The notes beneath the pieces were generated by a model that saw nothing but the letters and a program-made list of their open reading frames with translations, did no database searches and was not told where the DNA came from. From contig NC_081812.1 of the NCBI RefSeq assembly GCF_030704535.1, forward strand, positions 21,613,501-21,677,500: a DNA stretch of 64,000 bases, in the 5' to 3' direction. This stretch comes from Vitis vinifera. Its lineage: Eukaryota > Streptophyta > Magnoliopsida > Vitales > Vitaceae. Numbering within the stretch: position 1 is the stretch's first letter; every line of letters begins with the position of its first letter. Both the position numbers and the translations under genes were made by a program. Shown piece by piece: positions 57,240 through 64,000 of this stretch.

Positions 57240-60200
57240 ATATGACTTGGGCCGGGCCTGCATTTGATGCCTAAGGCCAGGCCGGGCCAGACGGGGTTGG
57301 GCTTTTGGGTCATAATCTACTTGCTCGCCCACTTCATTTGATGTCTTGTTTGGATCATTCACTCCTAAAAGTCCTCATAGAAATACTTTTGCTAAAAAGG
57401 ACAATTTGGAATAAAAAACCGAATCGAATCAAGCCTTTTGAGGTTTGTTTGGTTTTTATGGATTGGTTTCAACCCAATTTTATAGTCTTTTTTAATCCTC
57501 AACCTAATTGTAGATTTGTGTTTGTCTTGAATCCAAAGCCCACTAATTTGAGTTTATATTAGACCTTAAATCTAATTTATTTTTAAAATAATTGATTTGA
57601 TTTGATATTAAAAATATATTAAATACATTTAGAATTTAATTTGACTATAATATAAAAACAATAAATTAATTTAATAGAGTCTAATTTTTTTTTAAAATTA
57701 TCAAATATCAAACAATAAATTAAGCTCATTTAAAATTTGAAGCTTGAATTAACAAACTCAATCCAAATATCTGTTTGTTTAATTTGGCCTCCTAAAAATT
57801 CAACTTCTAAGATTTATGATGAATGAACTTATTTGCTGACTTATTAAATAATTGAAATTTACATGAATATTAATTTCAAATATTGAGTGCTGAACTCTAT
57901 AGTATTTATTTTCTTTATTGTTAATGCATTCACATCTTTTTCAATTTATTTGCTATACATTTGTAGTTGTTTTTATGGAGATTAATAAAAGAGAACTTAT
58001 ATATATACTTATGTATATAATATATTTTTTCTTTAAATGATTAAGAAAATAATACTAATTATACCTAATTCTATACAAAAAAAATTATTCCGATGCAATT
58101 ATACATTTTTCTTTTTTTTGAAAGGTGTAATTAGGATACTTTTTTATTATTTATAAATCGAATAAACTTACTAATGGGACTCTAGGTATACCAATTTAAG
58201 GTAATCACTTAAGGGGATAGTGAATCGAGTGTTAGTCAATTTTTGCATATTATAATAAGTATTGACTATGATAGATGTAAAAAACAAATAAATAATAATA
58301 TAATAATTTTGTAATAAAGATAGTAAGGAAGAGAGAAATGAAAATTTAAAATTTATAATGGTTTGACTTAATCTCGCCTACATCTACTCTTCTTTGGTTT
58401 CAGTCTCAAACTTAACATTCCGTTATATCAAGATTTTTAAACCAAATTTCAAGTTTTACACTTACATTAACATACTCCAATAAACACTTACAATTTTTCT
58501 TAAAAGATGTTTGAACTCTCTAACCAATACTCCATATTTGGCAAACCCTAAATGATACTCCACATTTAGAGGTTTCCATCAATCGATACTCTACACTTGA
58601 ACCTACATTATAAGGTTTACAAAAATAATAATTTCTTAATACAAACTCATAATGTATGAAATTTTCTCATTGATACAAAGAAAACTAGGTTTAAAAAAAA
58701 AATTAGGAATAAAATGTAATTTGTAACACAATGTACTCAAAATAGATATATATATTTAAGTTTCAAAAAGATGATTGAATGATAATTTTAAACTTTCTCC
58801 ATTTTATAAATCAAGTAAATGTTAAAATGTCAAGCTAGTCATTACAAATAAGTCTTCCAGTATTCGATGTAAGCATACTAGTTATTGAAGCATTTGATAA
58901 GGTATAGAGAGTTGTTAGAGACAAAAAAATAAATGTGGACATCTAGCTGGCCATTCATATTACCAAGTAGTCGTATAGGTGAACGTCCATATTACCAAGT
59001 GGTCATTTAGGTGGATGCCCACATGACTTCTAGTAACCAAATATCACTTCTTAAGGTAAGTGGTCGTCTAGGTGGATGTTCAATTTGCTTATAATAGTCG
59101 CTTTGTTTTGAAACATAGCCACCACTTAAATGTCCACGTGACAATTGGATATAGATCACCTTCTAACAAATTTGTAATCGATATTTTGATAAATTTTGAA
59201 GTGAAAGTACTTCAGTTAAGTCCATAATGTTTATAAGAAACCTTAAAAGATTCTTGTGGAAAACTTGAAATTCAAGGTAATCTCCTAAACTAGGTAGATT
59301 TTTCTATCAACGAAATGAATTTCATCCCATTTATAAAAGTATGAAATTAGTTAAAATCTTATGAATAAATGTTTTGGTGGTTACCAAAAATAGATTAATT
59401 TTAACTTAATGTATCCATTATCTTATGTAAAATATCATGATGATAAATCTAATAAATTTATTTTTCTCGAATTTATATTATAGTATATTTATATTCTCAT
59501 TCCAATTAGATTTTATTATTTATCACACTTAAATATAACTATTTCATCCAAACTTTGTTTTTGACGTCATCAAAATATAAGATTGACCTAACCTAGGTCT
59601 CACACTTATAAATACAAGTGAGAAAATGAGTTCTTATCGATATTACATGACATAGATTATTAATCACACTTTTTTTCTTTCTAATTCAAGATTCCTATGC
59701 TCTAATACCAACATTTAAAAATAAGATTTTAAAAGCTTAAAGCGGTGTTTGAATACATTTCTTATTTTCTATTTAAAAAAATACAAAATAATAGTAACTT
59801 CTATGTGAAATAAATAAATTATTATTCAAAAAGTTGATATTTATGTTATGTTGTAAATATATATTGCTATAAAAATAAAATAAAATTAGAGATACTATTT
59901 TTCTAATAACAATTGTATTTTTAAAAACTATTATCTTCTAAGATAAAATTTTATGAAAATTATAATTAAATCCATTGAAATTTATATTAGAGTTGAAAAT
60001 GAAAAGTTTCAATTGATTGGATATACTCTTAGATTTACTAAATAACTCAAATTTCAATTGATTACTCATCTTTTTATTTCTTAAAAATAAAAAAATAATA
60101 GTTACTTTTGTAGAAACTCTTATATAGGGTAGAGATTCAATGTTACATTTGATTACATGAAAGTATTAAGAAAAAAATTAAAATAATTATTTTTCACAGT

Positions 60201-61000
60201 TAATTTTAATTATAAAAATTAAATTATAAATACGATTCATTAAAAATGCACTCAATTTCAAATTATTTAATATTTTATATAAAAAATTAAAGCAAGTAAA
60301 ATGAGTGTCAAGTAATATGTAAAAATAAATTATTGATTTTAAATTTATATTATTTTCTATTTTTATTGGATATTTTCCTTCATTGAAAACCAAACATAGT
60401 TATTATAGGACTTCACATAGATATAAATCCATTTCCCGTCCAAATATTAAACAAACAAAGAGCTATTTAAGCAGCGTTCATATTCATTGCGCAAGTAATA
60501 AATGTTTTGAACCGTTATGATATGAGCAATCATTAATATAAATGGCTGATATTAAACCCATAAGTCATTATTCATAGGGCCAATTACTAACATTTGAAGT
60601 ATTAAAAAAACATATGAAATGTGGAGACTTTCTTAAGATAAAAGGCCTATAGATATTAAATTCAGAAGAAAAAAAAACTCCATAAAAAATACTATTGACT
60701 GTCTTTTTTTTTTCAGATATTAACTTAAATTTTAGAGGGAGATAAAAAAATCATTCAGATGCATCTTGTTCCTTGTCGCAGGTATGCTCGTTCGACTTGA
60801 ATGAAGTTAGTCGGAAAATATATGTTTGGCTATGTATTAGCCGTTATTAAAAATTGTGATAGAAAATTTTTAAAATTTGATGGATTAGCTTTTTTAATAC
60901 TTGTACATATTACACAGTTTCTGAATATCCTTTTTTCAACCAAGCATCAGTTGTTTATAAAATTCTTAATATTTTTTATTTTAAAGGAAAAGAATTAAAG
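57240..61000. other. Intergenic, retroelement remnants
   Basis: A GGGCC-rich patch lies at 57250-57300, then AT-rich DNA. The stretch from about 58200 to 59720 has the look of an old LTR-type fragment (ending in TGCTCTAATACCAACA) and includes a short tandem repeat at 58930-59022. About 60130-60405 resembles another worn GGTTCC-type MITE (AAAACCAAACATAGTTATTA at its right end). No gene is seen. Confidence 0.3.
58930..59080. repeat. Short tandem repeat, 32-bp period
   Basis: The motif ACCAAGTGGTCNTNTAGGTG occurs at about 58962 and 58994, with a partial copy to the left (58932) and a displaced one at 59058. Copies are diverged. Confidence 0.5.
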
Positions 61001-61242
61001 TGTATCCAAACGCTTACCATAATTTTCATGCGATTATTTGATAAGTAGCAATCTTTAATTACATAAAGTGGAGTTAATCGTGGACAACAGATTATCCCTG
61101 ATTAGAAATAATCCCTTTTTCATGTCTGCAACCAAGCAACCCCTTATTAAATTCCCAACCTCGCCAAATTGGAGACGGAACGTGATCATCATCCAGATCA
61201 AAAATCCCAAAAGCTTTATCGCACTTTCTCGCCACATTTTCC

Positions 61243-61824
61243 ATGGCTCCAAGCGCCCTGCTATCGGGGTCTAAATACTCTGACAGCCTCGCCGTGGTGG
61301 GAATATCAATCTGCACCGCCATAATCTGCGAAGCCATTTCATGGCTCCTCATCTACCGCACCACCTCCTACAAAACTCTCCGCTCCTCTATCGACCGCGC
61401 CGCCAAGAAACTCGAGACCATGAAAACCACTTCCGATGCGCAAAAATTCACCAAAAAATCCAAGACCAAGAAGATGGACCGCGTCGAGACTAGCCTGAAG
61501 GAATCGAGCCGCGACCTCTCACTTTTCAAGTTCAAGTCTGGCGCCGTCGTTGCTCTGGTTCTTTTCGCCGTCTTCGGGCTCCTCAACTCCCTCTTCGAAG
61601 GCAAATCCGTGGCGAAATTGCCTTTTGTTCCGATTTCAATCGTCATGAAGATGAGTCATCGGGGGCTTAATGGCAACGATCCAACCGATTGTTCCATGGC
61701 TTTTTTGTACTTTTTGTGTTCGATTAGCATTCGCACCAACTTGCAGAAGTTTCTAGGGTTTTCGCCGCCGAGAGGTGCTGCCGGCGCCGGCCTTTTCCCA
61801 ATGCCCGATCCCAAGACCAATTGA
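61243..61824 (+). CDS. TMCO1: TMCO1-type calcium load-activated calcium channel
   Basis: Small ER membrane protein of the TMCO1/EMC3/Oxa1 superfamily (DUF106). Animal TMCO1 forms a Ca2+-overload-activated leak channel and is also part of a ribosome-associated multipass translocon; the plant protein is less studied. It is a single exon of 193 residues (human protein 188). Hydrophobic segments lie at about 16-38 (VVGISICTAIICEAISWLLI), 99-118 (GAVVALVLFAVFGLLNSLFE) and 148-165. The first two are separated by a basic coiled-coil region with RDLSLFKFKSG. Family motifs VAKLPFVPIS, MSHRGLNGNDPTDCS and FLYFLCSISIRTNLQKFLGF are all present. The start sits in a good context (TTCCATGGC), matching the family N-terminus, and no upstream in-frame extension looks coding. 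Coding GC content is far above that of the surroundings. The frame is intact. Confidence 0.95.
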   Translation: MAPSALLSGSKYSDSLAVVGISICTAIICEAISWLLIYRTTSYKTLRSSIDRAAKKLETMKTTSDAQKFTKKSKTKKMDRVETSLKESSRDLSLFKFKSGAVVALVLFAVFGLLNSLFEGKSVAKLPFVPISIVMKMSHRGLNGNDPTDCSMAFLYFLCSISIRTNLQKFLGFSPPRGAAGAGLFPMPDPKTN

Positions 61825-62517
61825 TCGATCCACGAGTTTATTTTTATTAGGTTTGAGATCTAAGGAACTCAAATTTTGATTAATTGTATTTCTGATTTGG
61901 ATTTTTTCCTCCCCCCTTTTTTTTATACAATTAGCGTGGATCCATCTGATCATAATTATCTATAGAATAATTGAACTGGTATTTAGGATTATGGATTTTG
62001 CAAATTTAATTGACATCTGATCTGAAATATGAATTAAAAGCACGGCACAATTCTATTCTATAAAGTATGCATGTTTAATCCGATTTTTCTAGGAAAATTT
62101 GCTAAGTATACGTGAGCTATTTGTTCTCTGTTATATAGTTTGTAGTTTGCAATTCTCTATCTTATGCTTACAATTCATAGATTGACATACCACATAAAAT
62201 CTCCTGATTTATCTGTGTTGATGCTTTCTTTGCTTATTTCATTTGTTGTTGTGAATATTGCATTACTCTCAGCACATTTGTCAATGCAGGCCCTGATAAT
62301 GACATTTGCAGTGTATTATTTCCTTTTTGTTGCCTGAATCACATTGATTTTTTACTTTGGAATTACAATTTGTATTAGGGTTGAGAGTTTTTATAACAAA
62401 AATCATCATACCTGGACCTATATCATATGAAAGCTTTCGAGAACACTTTCTACTGCAAATAGTATGAAGTTGAGATGTCTTGATATTGGTGTTGGTTTCT
62501 TTCATTTATCTTTGCTT
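61825..62517. other. TMCO1 3' UTR and intergenic DNA
   Basis: AT-rich; the 3' UTR probably ends within the first few hundred bases. No other feature is seen before the MITE at 62521. Confidence 0.4.
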
Positions 62518-62520
62518 TAA

Positions 62521-62820
62521 GGTTATGCTTGGTTCCTAGAAAAAGTGAGGGAAATTCGTGGGAAGGAAAATAGAAAGGAAAAGTAGAAGGAAAAATAATG
62601 AAAAAAAAAGAAAAGATTTAAAGTCAATAAATTATTTGCATATCCTACTTCAAACTCATTTCACTTATTGATTAAGTAATTTAAAAATGCATGCTATTTT
62701 AATTAATTTTAGTTATATTTAATTTTTTTATGTATTTTCCACAGTACAACCAAGATTAAGAAAATCATTTTCTTAGCAATTTTTTCTTTCCATAATGGTT
62801 TTTGGAACCCAAACATAACC
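62521..62820. mobile_element. Tourist/PIF-Harbinger-like MITE (300 bp)
   Basis: Terminal inverted repeats GGTTATGCTTGGTTCC (left) and GGAACCCAAACATAACC (right) are flanked by TAA at 62518-62520 and 62821-62823, the 3-bp target duplication typical of PIF/Harbinger elements. The interior is AT-rich with a GGAAGGAAAATAGAAAGG purine tract and no coding capacity. Degraded relatives seem to occur near 12085-12345, 36700-36940, 53383-53669 and 60130-60405. Confidence 0.75.
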
Positions 62821-62823
62821 TAA

Positions 62824-64000
62824 ATATTTTTGTTATTAACTTTAGTATTTAAATAATGTTAATCATTGCAATATTTTTGCTTCATTCTATGCTCTCTGAA
62901 GCTTGCCACAGATTTGAAGGTTTAAATGTCCAGCTAGCTGATTCAATCTTGAGGGGGGTACAAAGATAGAAACCTTTACTAAGTGTCTATTCATTATGAA
63001 TTGTCATCTCATAGTTTGAGAAATCATTGGTACAGTTTCATTAACTTCAGATTGCATCCCCATCCTTTTGGAGGTGATTTTTACTTCTTCATATTGGAAT
63101 CAAACTACTTCTGTCACCTATCTATTGTTGTTTCGGTTCTCAACCTGATAATGAGAGTCTTTAGAAGTGAGGGTTGGCTCTTCCTATTTATAGGTCCTGT
63201 CCATTTCCATGGGAATGGGGATGCTAAGTTGATGACATTCAAAATCTTATGCTTAGACGTTGGCACTCTTCTACCCGATTGACCCTCCCACTTTTTTGTT
63301 TTTGGTTTCCAAACTTTTCCCCTTGTTAGGAACCGAACCTGGAACTTTCCATGGGCCAGGAAACCACTTCTCTTTCTTTGGTAACTAGGAGCTGTTGCTT
63401 GTAAGTCATTACCTCCCCTCCCTCCCATCCTTTTTCACGGTACTATTCCTTGTGTCCAGCTGTGAGTCTGTGACTTAAATTTTTTATTTTCATTTTATTC
63501 TTTTTGGGGGATGGAAGGGGGGTGGGGCGGGGCACGCTTTGGGCGTATACCTGAGGGAAGAAGAACCTTTTAGTACATGCAGTAAAACTGATTTCATCTG
63601 GGGTGTGTTACTTGTGTGGATTCAGCATGTGTTTAGTTTGATCTATTAGGTTGGGTGTCCACAAAGTGGATAAAGGCAATACAGATGGTGTGCCAGTAAT
63701 TTGAAAGATCTAAATACATTGTTCAAATTCAAGGTGTTACACTCTCATTTTCAATACACTACATCTGTGTTGCTATTACTGTTCAGTGGAGATAGGACGT
63801 GCACCATTTTTCTTCTGGAAGTTCTATTCCACCCTCCTTCTCCAGTAGGTAGGAATTCCACTTTTTTGTTCACTTACCTTCTTTCCTCTTCTTTCTCTGT
63901 TCTCTCACCCAAGAGTCTCCCGTGCTTCAAAGCCGTTTCTTTTCATGTGTAGGTTCTGATGTTTAGTGACATTGTTTTTAACTTTGGTCGATTCATTGCC
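62824..64000. other. Intergenic or intronic DNA to window end
   Basis: More balanced composition than the deserts further left, including a G-rich patch at 63508-63535. Open frames on both strands are under 105 codons and match nothing I know. It could be upstream DNA or an intron of a gene beyond the window. Confidence 0.3.

Noticed and set aside
61092-61646. Minus-strand frames of 86 and 92 codons overlapping TMCO1
   Set aside because: Antisense shadows over and just upstream of the GC-rich TMCO1 coding exon, whose family match on the plus strand is unambiguous.
1-64000. CRISPR arrays, bacterial operons, or phage-like or defence-like gene clusters
   Set aside because: Split genes with plant-type introns and plant protein families show this is a plant nuclear genome; no regularly spaced repeat array other than the short minisatellites listed was seen.

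Overview
The window is nuclear DNA of a flowering plant (eudicot). Genes are split by short GT-AG introns, intergenic DNA is very AT-rich, and there are small inverted-repeat transposons, a solo LTR and a piece of plastid ycf2 DNA. The solo LTR resembles Gypsy LTRs I associate with grapevine (Vitis), so Vitis is my best guess; this rests on memory, not on a search.

Genes from left to right: the 3' exons of a DNA-3-methyladenine glycosylase (MAG, +, 664-2784); gamma-tubulin complex component 3 (GCP3, -, 7722-10414, two exons); a SINA/SIAH-type RING E3 ligase (SINAT2-like, +, 16099-18201, three exons, with upstream ORFs); a PTI1-like kinase (+, 20799-22771, seven exons); a manganese-type cation diffusion facilitator (MTP9/10/11 group, +, 30353-34265, seven exons); a large plant protein of unknown function sometimes annotated as NST1-like (+, 43268-52674, eight exons, one apparent GC-AG intron); a probable plastid-targeted, methyltransferase-like protein (-, 54549-55958, two exons); and an intronless TMCO1-type ER calcium-load-activated channel (+, 61243-61824). 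All exon joins were built by hand from splice signals and reading-frame continuity.

The space between genes is dominated by repeat debris. At 11255-12051 a 365-bp hAT-like MITE with a 7/8-matching 8-bp target duplication and an internal tRNA-like segment is nested in another MITE, and a relative of the host MITE without the insertion lies at 34745-35196. Long foldback elements lie at 13.25-13.92 kb and 40.38-40.92 kb. A 1.8-kb solo Gypsy-like LTR lies at 25104-26915, a probable 583-bp solo LTR at 4116-4698 beside a UFD1-like pseudogene scrap, a ycf2 NUPT at about 38530-38974, and a Tourist-like MITE at 62521-62820 with degraded relatives.

The genes are unrelated housekeeping, signalling and transport genes, with no sign of a cluster, operon-like unit or dedicated new system. 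The most interesting items are the nested tRNA-bearing MITE, the overlapping upstream ORFs of the SINAT gene, the GC-AG intron and tandem acceptors in the NST1-like gene, and the two conserved proteins of unknown function.
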